Origin: Kitasatospora sp. GP82 | GTDB taxonomy: Bacteria; Actinomycetota; Actinomycetes; Streptomycetales; Streptomycetaceae | Direction: 5' to 3' | NCBI RefSeq assembly: GCF_029892105.1 | Contig: NZ_JARZAJ010000045.1 | Coordinates: 1-52,375 of the forward strand | DNA: 52,375 bases | Shown: positions 23,801-32,016 of the stretch, piece by piece | Layout: the number at the start of each line of letters is the position of its first letter | Position numbering within the stretch: position 1 is the stretch's first letter | Program-made: the position numbers and the translations under genes | Notes under the pieces: generated by a model | Told to the model about the DNA's origin: nothing | What the model saw: only the letters and a program-made list of their open reading frames with translations | The model's database searches: none

Positions 23801-26800
23801 GCCCAGCAGGTTGTAGGACGTGGTGCTGGTGAAGGTGAGCGGGTCGGTGGTGCTGGTCTGTTCGCCTGCGGCGTTGTAGCCGAAGGTTCCGGTGGAGCCG
23901 CCCGGCGTGGTCACGCTGGTGCGGTTGCCCGCGTCGTCGTAGCCGAAGGCGGCGGTGTAGACGGCGGTGGGCTGTCCGGCCCGGCGCACCTGCCGGGAGG
24001 AGGTGATGGGCCGTCCGAGGTCGTCGTAGGTGGCGAGGGTGACGGCTCCGACCGGGTCGGCCATGGACTGCTTTTCGCCGTCGAGGTCGTAGGTGTACTG
24101 CACCTTGGGGACGGTGCCGTTGACAGCCGGTGCGTCGGTCTCCACCAGGTTGCCGAGCTGGTCGTAGGTGTTGGTGGTGAGCCGGCCCAGCGGGTCGTGG
24201 ACTGTCGCCACCCGGTCGAGCGCGTCGGAGTCGAGCTGGGTGACAGCGGTGACAGCGGTGGTCTGTCCCGGAGCGGTGTAGGAGTTCAGGGACGTCGAGT
24301 CATGGCGGCCGTTGCTGTCGTAGGTCCGGGTGAAGGTGGTGATGTTGCCCGTCGGGTCCTGGGCAGACGTCGCGTTGTCGAAGACGCCGTATCCGGTGCG
24401 GGTGATCGACCGGGCCTGCGGCAGCACCACAGCGGAGCCGGTCGCGGGGTTGAACGTGGTGCTGGTGACCGGCGGGCTGGTGGTCGTGGTGAGTCGGCCG
24501 AGCGCATCATGGGTGAAGGTGGTGGTGTAGGCGCTGGGGTCGGCTCCGGCAACGTTGCCGAGCGGGCTGATCGTCGTAAGCGGCAGACCGCGCTGGTCGT
24601 AGGTGTTCTTGGTGACCGAGTCGGCGGGCTGGTTCTTCACGGTCTGGGTGATGACCTGGCCGAGCGCGTTGTAGCCGTAGTCGGTTTCGTGGCTTTCGCC
24701 GCTGCCGCTGAGTACGTCCGTGAGGACGTTGTCGCTGGCGTCGTAGGTGTAGGCGGTGGTGCGGCCCAGCCCGCCGGGGTCGAGGGTGGCGCTGCTCAGA
24801 CGCGAGGCCGCGTCGTAGGAGGAGGTGACGGTGCTCTTTCCGCCGCCGGTGACCTGCTGGATCAACTGGCCCGCGGGGTCGTAGGTGTTCTGCTGCAGGA
24901 CGACGTTCCGCGTGGAGCCGTCGGCGTTGTGGAAGCCGTCGAGATCGACCTCGGCGAGGGTGTTGTCATCGTTGTAATAGTTGTGGGTGGTGCGGCCCAT
25001 CGCGTCAGTGACCGTGGCCAGACGGCCGGCCGGGTCGTAGGCGCGGGATTCGAGGACCTGGGTCTGGGACGTCACCGGGTTGGTCGGGCTGCCCGTGTAG
25101 TTGGTGATCGCGGTCCGCTGCTGGTGGTGGAGGGCGTCCCAGAGGTAGAGCCACTTGGTGCCCGCACCGTCGGTCTTGTTGGTGACGTTGCCGTAGCCGT
25201 CGTAGCCGAAGGTGGTGCTGTGACCGGCGGGGTCCGTGCTCTGGGCAACCAGGTTGTTGGCGTTGTACGTCCAGCTGGTGGTGCGAGGGCTGTCCCCGCC
25301 CGAGGTGTCGGCGACGGTCTGACTGGTTTCGTTTCCGTCGTTGTCGTAGGCCACGCGGATCTGACGGGTGTGGTTGGCACCGGTCACGGCGTCGGTTGTG
25401 CTCGGGTCGGTCTCCGTGAGGAGGTTGCCCAGCCCGTCCCAGGCGTATGTGGTGGTCATCGTGGTCAGACCGGTACCGCAGTCGGCGCAGTTGTCGCTCT
25501 GGCTGGTCAGACGCCCGAGGTTGTCGTAGGTGTAGGTCGTGGTCAGTCCGGACGGGTTGACCGACTTGGTGAGATTTCCGGCCGAGTCGTATGAGTACTG
25601 GGTGACCTGTCCGCCCGTGGTGGTGTTGGTGGCCATGAGCGCTGCAGGCTCGGTTCCGCCGGTGCCGACGGCTGGCTCGGTGCCGGCGGTGTAGGTGACC
25701 GTGCTGGTACGGCCGTTGGGGAAGTCGGTGGTGGCGGGCAGCTGTGTCGAGGTGAGGTCGCCGGTCGGGCTGTAGGAATAGGTGGTGGCGTAGGTGGTGG
25801 CGTTCGGGTTCTGCGCTCGTGCGTCGCTGGTGGTCAGTCTGTGGTCGTTCTTCGGGTTGAACGGGTTGACCTGGTCGACGTAGTACGAGGCGTAGGAGGT
25901 GTGGCAGCTGGCGGGCGTGGTGCAGGTCGTCGTGGAGACGGCGTTGCCGCGGTCGTCGTGGCCGGTGGTGACGGTGTGCCCGTTCGGGTCGGTGACGCTG
26001 TACAGGAAGCCGTGGGTGTCGTAGGTGTAGCGCGTGTTGCCGCCAGTGGCATCAACCGTGTTGGTGAGCTGGCCGGTTGCGGTGTCCCAGCGCCAGCTGA
26101 CGGTACGGCCTCCGGGGTCCGTGACGGACGTGTAGGTCGTCTTGGTCGGCGAGGAAGCGCTGCCCATGGCCTTGTAGTGCGCGTTGACCTGGTCTGCGCT
26201 GAGGCGGGTCTTGTAGAAGGCGACTTCGGCGATCGAGCCGTTGAAGTGGCCGTCGGTGCTGGTGGGGTGGTTGGGCCATCCGCCGTCTGCGGTGCCAGCG
26301 CCGACGTACACGTAGGCGGAGCCGTTGTACCAGATCTGGCGGGCGGTATTGCTGCTGGCGGCCTGGGTGCCGTCGAGGTAGAGAGTCTGTCCAGTGTCGT
26401 CGGCGGCCAGGACGGCGTGGTGCCACTTCCCGTCATTGACGGTCTGTGAGGAGTTCAAGCCCGTCGAGGCGCTGCCGGTCCACAGGTCGCCGTAGAGCTT
26501 GCCGTCGCTTCCGACGTACAGGGCCGGGTTCCAGGAGTCGCTGTTGGTGTGGGCGGCCCCGAGCGGGAAGGACTGGTAGCCGTAGAGGGTGCCGGACGTG
26601 GTGGTCTTGAACCACAGCTCGACGGTGTTCGGGCCCTGCACGGCGGCCGCCGTGGCCGGGAGCTGTACAGATGAGGTGGTGCCGTTGAAGGTGGCGGCGG
26701 TGCCATCCGAGCTGCCGGAGGGGCCTGCGGTGCCGAGGGTGGTGTTGGTGTAGGTGCCGTGTTCCTGGTTGGGCAGGGCGGTGCCGAGTTCGTCCTGCGC

Positions 26801-27136
26801 GTTGGTGGCGCCGGTGGACTCGTCCAGGCGCCAGTAGGCAGACGGGGTGGTCAGAGTGACGGCGGCCCGGTAGGCGGCGGACTGGGAGACGGCCTCGCCG
26901 ACCGGACCGGTGGCGGCGGTGTAGTGGTTGGCGACGGTGCTGGCCGCCATCGCGTACGGGTAGTAGGAGAAGTCGGCGATGGAGCCGTTGAAGTGGCCAC
27001 TGATGTCGGTGGGCGCCTGGGGCGAGCCGTTGTCGGTGCCCGCGCCCAGGTAGGCGTAGGCGTCCCCGCAGTAGCGGGTCAGGCCGGTGACCGGGGCGCC
27101 GCTGGGCTGGCCGTCGATGTAGAGCTGCTGGGACAT
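20855..27136 (-). CDS. RHS/YD-repeat polymorphic toxin with C-terminal nuclease, 5'-truncated
   Basis: About 2090 residues from a possible ATG at 27136. Two LamG-like modules come first (LYIDGQPSGA to ANHYTAATG; STGATNAQDELG to NAHYKAMGS). Dozens of YD repeats (YTYDALGRL type) build the RHS shell, which closes with the core motif NRYAYAAADPLNNADPSGHT. The variable tip begins there: a linker, a Pro/Lys-rich stretch, and a nuclease-like domain in the last about 120 residues (ARCHLAPREFGGSGTDPRNL, then VDYEVMPVY). The latter matches DNA/RNA non-specific endonucleases (Endonuclea_NS_2 type), with the general-base His in RCHLAP and the metal-binding Asn in PRNL. Cys replaces the usual Gly before the His. 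No signal peptide is left: the 5' end is cut at a junction near 27137-27190. The next gene is the SUKH immunity gene. Confidence 0.9.
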   Translation of the reverse strand: MSQQLYIDGQPSGAPVTGLTRYCGDAYAYLGAGTDNGSPQAPTDISGHFNGSIADFSYYPYAMAASTVANHYTAATGPVGEAVSQSAAYRAAVTLTTPSAYWRLDESTGATNAQDELGTALPNQEHGTYTNTTLGTAGPSGSSDGTAATFNGTTSSVQLPATAAAVQGPNTVELWFKTTTSGTLYGYQSFPLGAAHTNSDSWNPALYVGSDGKLYGDLWTGSASTGLNSSQTVNDGKWHHAVLAADDTGQTLYLDGTQAASSNTARQIWYNGSAYVYVGAGTADGGWPNHPTSTDGHFNGSIAEVAFYKTRLSADQVNAHYKAMGSASSPTKTTYTSVTDPGGRTVSWRWDTATGQLTNTVDATGGNTRYTYDTHGFLYSVTDPNGHTVTTGHDDRGNAVSTTTCTTPASCHTSYASYYVDQVNPFNPKNDHRLTTSDARAQNPNATTYATTYSYSPTGDLTSTQLPATTDFPNGRTSTVTYTAGTEPAVGTGGTEPAALMATNTTTGGQVTQYSYDSAGNLTKSVNPSGLTTTYTYDNLGRLTSQSDNCADCGTGLTTMTTTYAWDGLGNLLTETDPSTTDAVTGANHTRQIRVAYDNDGNETSQTVADTSGGDSPRTTSWTYNANNLVAQSTDPAGHSTTFGYDGYGNVTNKTDGAGTKWLYLWDALHHQQRTAITNYTGSPTNPVTSQTQVLESRAYDPAGRLATVTDAMGRTTHNYYNDDNTLAEVDLDGFHNADGSTRNVVLQQNTYDPAGQLIQQVTGGGKSTVTSSYDAASRLSSATLDPGGLGRTTAYTYDASDNVLTDVLSGSGESHETDYGYNALGQVITQTVKNQPADSVTKNTYDQRGLPLTTISPLGNVAGADPSAYTTTFTHDALGRLTTTTSPPVTSTTFNPATGSAVVLPQARSITRTGYGVFDNATSAQDPTGNITTFTRTYDSNGRHDSTSLNSYTAPGQTTAVTAVTQLDSDALDRVATVHDPLGRLTTNTYDQLGNLVETDAPAVNGTVPKVQYTYDLDGEKQSMADPVGAVTLATYDDLGRPITSSRQVRRAGQPTAVYTAAFGYDDAGNRTSVTTPGGSTGTFGYNAAGEQTSTTDPLTFTSTTSYNLLGQPTKATLPGNQPGSTGPSKTITYNEAGQATSSAQLSSTGSTLASTTTTYDVAGNAISATDADGNTTTATYDALGRPLQHIEPVASGKTITTAFGYDTAGRRTAYTDGNNNTTYYTFNTLGLPESTIEPATSAYPNLADRTYTTGYNILSQPATVAQPGGTTISNTFDPAGHLTTQTGTGGEAPAPTRTLGYDLDGRLTSLSTPGGTQNYTYEDRGPIATASGPTGNATYTYNANGQLASRADASGTAGFTYDADGHLKTLAEPQTGQTLVYNYTPRGQVSTVQYGNGNTRSYTYDDQGNLATDNLKSGSGATVSSLGYTYYPSGRLKTKATNGLAGAGTHTYTYDAAGRLSTWNNGRATTNYAYDGDGNLTTNGVTNSTYNQRNQLTGQGSNTYTYTARGTRSSVISGSTTTSSTYDAFDELTNQGGTTYSYDALGRLAQTSGHTLTYDGTTSNTTADGTETYSRTPGGNLIAIGAGGSASFALNDRHGDVVGTFAATDTSVANSRSYDPWGKPTATTGTNHNLGYQGGWTDSTTGQVSTASRWYDPSTSAFTSRDTTTLDPTTAAGANRYAYAAADPLNNADPSGHTSCEPSEPDPNPDSPPDSPPSIGHHRDWGADDYNDDYNPLWNSLSYQESSSNNEYNTMWGWADEYLAHYGIDGSAGYAQSAIVAAEVEAEVQAISMVEAETVGYALAAGYDECDTDQPVYHRHTATPRPKPAPKPKPVPTKIKPRDDNPNSENTQQASQLNGGHATGQTGVVATAGNPGAAATSFTIASESQSSALNSGVTSSSDRPRSCLDNRPSTAVTDGATGWINYGPVDTGGGGRSTGIEACVTGKPSGSRGTVASGDIVGFSEALNIAVAGGFSQSSNPIARCHLAPREFGGSGTDPRNLAPCFQRTANAGPLNSMRQFERHAGDALREGQIVDYEVMPVYASKTSTIPMGFSMMAYGQYANGEPDLMEYQWVWNSALNGQGQLVDLWN

Positions 27137-27192
27137 GCTGCTGCCCGAGCAGAGACTGCCGGGTGGCGATGCCTGTCCGAGAGCGCGGCGGA

Positions 27193-27210
27193 GATGGGGG
27201 TGCAACGCGG
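27193..27210. repeat. second copy of the 18-bp hairpin arm at a gene junction
   Basis: GATGGGGGTGCAACGCGG here is identical to 18384-18401, the left arm of the terminator behind the first TPR gene. The complementary arm is absent. It sits where the 5'-truncated RHS gene and the 5'-truncated Sel1/TPR gene meet. Confidence 0.7.
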
Positions 27211-28129
27211 GCACTCTCTGCAGTTCGCCGCCGACCTTCTGAGATCCGCCAACATGCCTGAGGAGGCAGCTACCTGGCTCCGCGAGAAGGCTGACTCCGG
27301 CGACACCGGCGCCGCCATGCAGATGGCCCGCCACCTGCGCCTGGTCGGTGACAGCACAGCCGCTGCCCGCTGGTACCGGCGGGCAGCCGAGCTCGGTGCG
27401 GGGACCGACGCGATGCACCATGCTGCCAAGCTCCTGCACCGCAGCGGGCATACCAGCGAGGCTCTGGAGTGGCTGGCCCACCTCGCGGACGGCGGAGATC
27501 TGGAAGCACGCTGCGCGGCGGCGGACCTGTACTGGAAAGCTGGCCGCACTGGTAAAGCGCTGGAGACCTATCGCCGCGCGGCCGCCGGTGGCCACAGCAC
27601 GGCCCTGCGGATGGCCGCAGACCACCTGCGCTGCTCTCACCGGCTCGACGAGGCCCTGACGCTTTACCAGGAAGCTGCCCGTAGTGGCGACGCCGCAGCC
27701 CTGCCCTACGTCGTCGAGCTACTGGACCTGCGCCTTTGGCCCCACGACGCGACCCTGGCCTGGTACCTGGAAGCAGCCGAACTCGCCAGGAGCACCGAGG
27801 CCATGCGGCTGGTCGCGATGCGCAAGGCCGCTGAGCTCCTCGCAACCGCCGGCGATCTCGACAACGCCCTCCACTGGCGGGAGCAGGCCGCAGCCCGCAG
27901 CGACACCAGATCGATGCGTGCCATCGCGGCCATTCACCGCCACCGCGGTGACGTTGATACCGCTCTCAACTGGTACAAGAACGCTGCCGACCGGGGTGAT
28001 CCGCAGGCTGCCGAAGAAGCGAAATGGATGCTCAAGGAACTCGCTGCACAGACGAAACGGTCAACCGATCGGGCTGTGGCACTACCTCCGTCGGTGCCCG
28101 ACACTGACGAACCGACACTACCGGCCTGA
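27194..28129 (+). CDS. Sel1/TPR-like repeat protein, 5'-truncated
   Basis: About 310 residues of degenerate TPR/Sel1-type repeats of about 36 residues: EEAATWLREKADSGDTGAAM, AARWYRRAAELGAGTDAM, TALNWYKNAADRGDPQAAEE. Actinomycete members are usually longer and begin well upstream. Here the homology starts at RGHSLQFAADLL right after the 18-bp repeat, and the sequence upstream is the antisense of the RHS LamG module. ATG at 27194 could serve as a new start but lacks a proper ribosome site. It is probably not expressed in its original form. Confidence 0.7.
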   Translation: MGVQRGHSLQFAADLLRSANMPEEAATWLREKADSGDTGAAMQMARHLRLVGDSTAAARWYRRAAELGAGTDAMHHAAKLLHRSGHTSEALEWLAHLADGGDLEARCAAADLYWKAGRTGKALETYRRAAAGGHSTALRMAADHLRCSHRLDEALTLYQEAARSGDAAALPYVVELLDLRLWPHDATLAWYLEAAELARSTEAMRLVAMRKAAELLATAGDLDNALHWREQAAARSDTRSMRAIAAIHRHRGDVDTALNWYKNAADRGDPQAAEEAKWMLKELAAQTKRSTDRAVALPPSVPDTDEPTLPA

Positions 28130-28178
28130 TCCGAAACCACGGGGACAGACCCCGGTGCGGCGCAACCGACCCGGACGG

Positions 28179-28460
28179 TCAGTTCCTGGTCGGCCGTCGC
28201 GGATACCTTCGCCCCACCCTGCCCGTACGCTCCGGAGCCATACAGTCGGGCCGACGGGCCCCGTCCTGTACGCCTGCCGCCACGTCCAGCAGCTCGCGGG
28301 TCAGCGTGCCCAGGCGGGCGGCGAAGGCCTCGTACGCCGGGGCGGGATCACCGCCCACGGCCTCAAGGAAGGTGCAGGCGGCGGACTCGATCAGGGCGAC
28401 GTTATCCAGCAGCTCGGCTGTCTCGCCCGTCTCGGCGAGCTGGCCACCTTGCTCTTGCAC
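28179..28460 (-). CDS. small protein, unknown
   Basis: A 93-residue product. AGGAG lies 7 bases before GTG 28460, a convincing start. The protein is mostly helical: ETAELLDNVALIESAACTFL, then YEAFAARLGTLTRELLDVAA, and a basic tail. No family was recognised. It lies behind the truncated IS3 transposase in the same direction, and so might have lost its upstream partner gene to that insertion. Confidence 0.55.
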   Translation of the reverse strand: MQEQGGQLAETGETAELLDNVALIESAACTFLEAVGGDPAPAYEAFAARLGTLTRELLDVAAGVQDGARRPDCMAPERTGRVGRRYPRRPTRN

Positions 28461-28549
28461 GCCTTTTCTCCTGCACTTGTGCTGTGTCTCATTAAGCGCA
28501 TAGCCGAGGTGAAGTTCCACCCTGCGGTTGGACACTGTCCGTCTACGCC

Positions 28550-28925
28550 GCCAAGGCGTGACCTTGCTGGTGTCGCTGTCGGATCTCGACGGCTTGCGGG
28601 CCTGGCGGGTCAGGCCACGGCGTCGGCGCCGGGTCACGCCCGTGATGCCGCGCTCGCGCATGATCCGCTCCACCCTCTTCCGGTTGACTGCCCGGCCCTG
28701 GCGGCGAAGTTCCGCATGCACGCGCGGGACGCCGTAGGCGCCCCTGGAAGCGAGGTGGATCACGGTGATCTCGGCCGCGAGCAGTTCCTCCTCGCGCAGG
28801 CGGGCCCGGCGGGCGGCCCCGCCGGCCCGCCGGGCATAGAACGACGACCGGGAGATCCCCAGGACGGCACAGATCCGCTTGACGCCCCACGCGCCTTGGT
28901 GATCATCAACGAAACGGAAGCGGAT
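28550..28925 (-). pseudogene. IS3-family OrfB N-terminal fragment
   Basis: The frame encodes FRFVDDHQGAWGVKRICAVL, SRSSFYARR, RGAYGVPRVHAELRRQG and RIMRERGITGV: the HTH_21 region at the N-terminus of IS3 OrfB. Homology ends after LTRQARKP, before the DDE core. OrfA and the catalytic domain are missing. Confidence 0.85.
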
Positions 28926-28994
28926 CCGGACCCGTAAGGAAATTACTGCCGGTTTCGGGTTAACTCCACGGATCGGCATGGTAGATGAGCTGCT

Positions 28995-29577
28995 GTGGCG
29001 ATTGCGGATGATGTCCTGGCGGTGTTGGATGCGAAGTTTGCTGCGGTGTTACCGCATCTGGACGAGCGGCAGCGCCGGTTGTACCTGGCCTCGGAGGCCG
29101 AGGCTCTGGGGCATGGTGGGATCGCGGTGATCGCCAGGCTGACGGAGGTGTCGGAATCGACCATCGCCCGGGGATGCGACGAGCTCGCGGTCGGGGCGGA
29201 GGTGCTGGGGCGGGTGCGTCGGGCCGGTGGCGGGCGCAAGCCGGCCGCTGAACGCGATCCTGGTCTGGTGGCGGCACTGGAGTCGCTGATCGAGCCCCGG
29301 GAGGTGGGCGATCCGGTCTCGCCGCTGCGCTGGACCACCGCCTCACTTCGGGACCTGGCCCGGGAACTGACTGAGGCAGGGCATCCGGTCAGCGCTCCGG
29401 TGGTGGGCGACCTGCTGCGCGGGCTGGGCTTCAGCCTGCAGGGCATGGCCAAGACCCGGGCCGGCAGCCACGTGCCCGACCGCGACGCCCAGTTCCGCCA
29501 CATCAGCACCACCGTCGAACACTTCCTGGAGCAAGGCCTGCCGGTGGTGAGCGTCGATGCGAAGAAGAAGGAGGTGC
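28995..29577 (+). pseudogene. ISAzo13-family transposase N-terminal fragment
   Basis: It encodes about 195 residues of an ISAzo13-type transposase: LDERQRRLYLASEAEALGHG, GRVRRAGGGRKP, DPVSPLRWTTASLRDLAREL, PDRDAQFRHI and VVSVDAKKKEV, which includes the first catalytic Asp. The frame then runs into unrelated sequence (stop at 29603). About 60% of a normal transposase is missing. Confidence 0.85.
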
Positions 29578-29744
29578 GACACGATGCTGCACGAGATGAG
29601 TGAATGCGCTGGTCAGAGGCCCGACGACTGACGTCGGTAGCGTATTCCTGGCCAGTGCTCAAGGCCAGTCCCCACCCCGACGTGCGTTGCCGGTAACGGC
29701 TCGGTGCGGAGCTCGGGGGGAGAAGCCCAAGGGCCTGAGGGTGC

Positions 29745-30009
29745 TCATCGGCCGGCTTCCCGGAGAGCCCCGCGGTCCGTCGCACCGGCCCCCGCAGGAC
29801 GGTACGGGCGGACCAGCCCGACGGCCGCCAGCGCGGTGACGGTGAGGAGACAGAGCCAGGCGAAGGCGTCGCCGATCAGGTCGTACACGGTCGTGACGCC
29901 GCGCGTCGGCACGTACGCCACGATCGTCTGCCGGTCGGTCGTGAAGTAGTCCGCGGTGGCGAGGACGTGCCCCCGGTCGTCGAAGGCGGCGGACAGACCG
30001 TCGGAGTCC
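29745..30009 (-). pseudogene. nitrilase-fold / apolipoprotein N-acyltransferase-like C-terminal remnant
   Basis: The frame ending at 29745 reads SDGLSAAFDDRGHVLATADY, TDRQTIVAYVPTRGVTTVYD and GDAFAWLCLLTVTALAAVGL. It looks like the last beta strands of a carbon-nitrogen hydrolase domain followed by a membrane segment, the layout at the C-terminus of Lnt-like proteins. The upstream part is replaced by a truncated ABC ATPase gene at 30010. Confidence 0.55.
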
Positions 30010-30504
30010 TAGCGCACCAGCTCCAGCAACAGCTGGCGCACGTCCTCGGCCGAGCTCGAGTCCAGCGCGCCGGTGGGCTCGTCGGCCAGCAGCAGCGCCG
30101 GCCGGTTCATCAGGGCCCTGGCCACCGCCACCCGCTGCCGCTGACCGCCGGACAGCCGCTGCGGGTAGGCCTTGGCATGCCGGTCGATACCCAGCGAGCC
30201 GAGCAGCTCGACGGCCCGCCGCTTCGCTTCACCCTTGCCCATCCCGGCCAGCCGCGCCGGAACCATGACGTTGTCCAACACCGTCAAGTCATCAAGCAGA
30301 TTGAAGAACTGGAAGATCATCCCGATCGAGGCCCGGCGGTACTTCGCCGAACCGGCCTCACCGAGCTGATCCACGCGCGTGCCGTTGACCGTCACGATGC
30401 CACTGGAGGGCTTGTCCAGACCGGCGATCAGGTTCAGCAGCGTGGACTTGCCGCTGCCGGAATGGCCGAGGATCGCCACGCATTCACCGGACGCCACGGA
30501 CAAA
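30010..30504 (-). pseudogene. ABC transporter ATPase (LolD/MacB type), truncated at both ends
   Basis: About 165 residues of an ABC ATPase: Walker A GHSGSGKST, Q-loop IFQFFNLLDDLTVLDN, signature LSGGQRQRVAVARAL, Walker B ALLLADEPTGALD. The first about 30 residues are missing because the frame enters an IS end at 30504. The C-terminus (H-loop) is missing because the frame meets the acyltransferase-like remnant at 30009. It cannot function. Confidence 0.88.
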
Positions 30505-30704
30505 GGGCTGTCCCGTAACTGATCTTTGGCACGATAGTGGTCGGCTGAGATCGGATCCTGGGTCCCACCCTTTGGAAGAGGCGCCGACCTCGGTTCACCC
30601 CTATGACCGCACGACACAGCAGCGGATGGCAGGGGCCGTCCTCCCGGCAACGTCTGGATCCACCCGCCCGGGGAGATGAGCAGGGCCCCTGTTATCGTGC
30701 ACCG

Positions 30705-31136
30705 ATGTCAACGATCAAGCAGTTCCAGGTGACCTTCGACTGCGCGGAACCTGCGCGCCTCGCCGCCTTCTGGTGCGAGGTGCTGGGGTACGTCGTACCG
30801 ACAGTCCCGGAGGGCTTTGCCACGTGGGAGGAGTACCACCACTCGCTGCCGCCTGAGGACGAGGTCTACTTCGCGTGCGCTGATCCCTCTGGTGTGGGCC
30901 CGCGCGTGCTCTTCCAGCGAGTTCCCGAAGGCAAGGTCGTCAAGAACCGGGTGCATCTTGATGTGCGGGTCGGCACAGGGCTCGTGGGTGACGAGCGCCT
31001 GGCCACACTCGAGGCCGAATGCGCACGGCTGATGGCGCTCGGCGCGAAACACGTGCTGACGCAGCGTGCCGATGGCGTCAACGAGTCGTGCATCACGATG
31101 CAGGACATCGAGGGCAACGAGTTCTGCCTCGCCTGA
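30705..31136 (+). CDS. VOC-family glyoxalase-like protein
   Basis: A 143-residue vicinal-oxygen-chelate protein of the glyoxalase-like-domain type: FQVTFDCAEPARLAAFWCEV, ARVLFQRVPEGKVVKNRVHL region with HLDV, and a C-terminal MQDIEGNEFCLA with the usual Glu metal ligand. By family these are metal-dependent lyases, dioxygenases or resistance proteins; the substrate is unknown. ATG at 30705. It lies between IS ends and may be mobile cargo. Confidence 0.85.
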   Translation: MSTIKQFQVTFDCAEPARLAAFWCEVLGYVVPTVPEGFATWEEYHHSLPPEDEVYFACADPSGVGPRVLFQRVPEGKVVKNRVHLDVRVGTGLVGDERLATLEAECARLMALGAKHVLTQRADGVNESCITMQDIEGNEFCLA

Positions 31137-31203
31137 TTCTCCTCCGAGACTGCAAGGGGGAGCCGTCTGCCGGGGACCTCTCAGGTCTCGTATGCGGCAG
31201 AAG

Positions 31204-31971
31204 CTATCCCGTGAGAGCGAGGTTGTGCAGTCGGGCGATGGCGAGCATGGCGTGTCGGACCCCGTTGCCCTTGAGTCGGCAGTCGCGGAGGATCTTCCAG
31301 GTCTTCATGCGGGCGAAGACGTGCTCGACACGGGCTCGGACCCGCTTGTGGTCGTGGTTGTGCTCGGCCTGCCAGTCGGCGAGTTCCCCGCCTCTGGGCC
31401 GGCGGTGCGGGATGACCAGGCCGGTACCGGGGTAGCCGCCGTCGGCGATCGTGGTCGTTGTGCCGACGGCGGCCTTGGCCCCGGACTCCTCCCACGCCTT
31501 GCAGTCGTTGCGGTTGCCGGGCAGGGGTGTGCCGACCGCGACGACGAGGCGGGTGTGGGCATCTACGACGACCTGGTGGTTGGTGGAGTACCGGTAGTTC
31601 TTCGACTGCGCGGCGATCGTGTGGTCACGGGTGGGGACCAGCGTGCCGTCGACGATCAGCACGCTGTCCTTGCGGAAGCGGCGGCGTGGCTTGAGCGCGA
31701 GCAGCGGGCCGACGTGGTCGATGATGCGGTCGGCCGCCGACTTGGACACGCCGAACAGCGGCGCGAGTTGCCGCAGCGTCAGGTTCGTTCGCCAGTAAGC
31801 GGTGACCAGCAGGACCCGGTCCTCCAACGACAGGCTCCAGGGTCGGCCCGGCCTGACGGTGTCGGCGCCCTCGCGGCGCAGCACCGTCATTAGCTTGCGG
31901 AAGTCCCGCGGGCTCAACCCCGTGAACGGGGCTATCCAAGACGGCTCCGACGCCGTCATCACACCAGCCAC
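31204..31971 (-). CDS. IS5-family transposase (DDE_Tnp_4 type)
   Basis: A 255-residue DDE transposase with an N-terminal helix-turn-helix (NLTLRQLAPLFGVSKSAADR), first Asp in DSVLIVDGTLVPTRD, second in TTTIADGGYPGTGL and Glu in RVRARVEHVFARMK. All acidic residues and a normal length are present, so it may be active. The stop overlaps the inner left end of its element. Confidence 0.9.
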   Translation of the reverse strand: MAGVMTASEPSWIAPFTGLSPRDFRKLMTVLRREGADTVRPGRPWSLSLEDRVLLVTAYWRTNLTLRQLAPLFGVSKSAADRIIDHVGPLLALKPRRRFRKDSVLIVDGTLVPTRDHTIAAQSKNYRYSTNHQVVVDAHTRLVVAVGTPLPGNRNDCKAWEESGAKAAVGTTTTIADGGYPGTGLVIPHRRPRGGELADWQAEHNHDHKRVRARVEHVFARMKTWKILRDCRLKGNGVRHAMLAIARLHNLALTG

Positions 31972-32016
31972 CGCAAGATGATCTCACCCGCGACCAACAG
32001 TTACGGGACAGCCCTA

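Larger units (their letters stand above)
30504..32015 (-). mobile_element. IS5-like element with extended boundaries and a passenger gene
   Basis: AGGGCTGTCCCGTAACTG at 30504-30521 and its exact reverse complement at 31998-32015 form an 18-bp perfect terminal repeat around 1512 bp. Inside are a glyoxalase-like gene and an IS5-type transposase. A weaker inner end (GCTATCCCGTGA, 31202-31213) lies beside the transposase stop and would give a standard element of about 820 bp. The outer boundary may therefore reflect a cargo-carrying form, or a second copy that has been mostly deleted. Confidence 0.6.

Noticed and set aside
22000..26800. Long plus-strand open frames opposite the RHS gene (for example Gly/Val-rich products)
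   Set aside because: They are antisense shadows of the regular YD repeats in a GC-rich gene and show low-complexity products without family likeness.
22000..26800. Tandem repeats that might be a CRISPR or other repeat array
   Set aside because: The periodic GTCGTAGGTGTA-type motifs are codons for the YTYD repeats of the RHS protein; spacing and sequence vary as expected for protein repeats.
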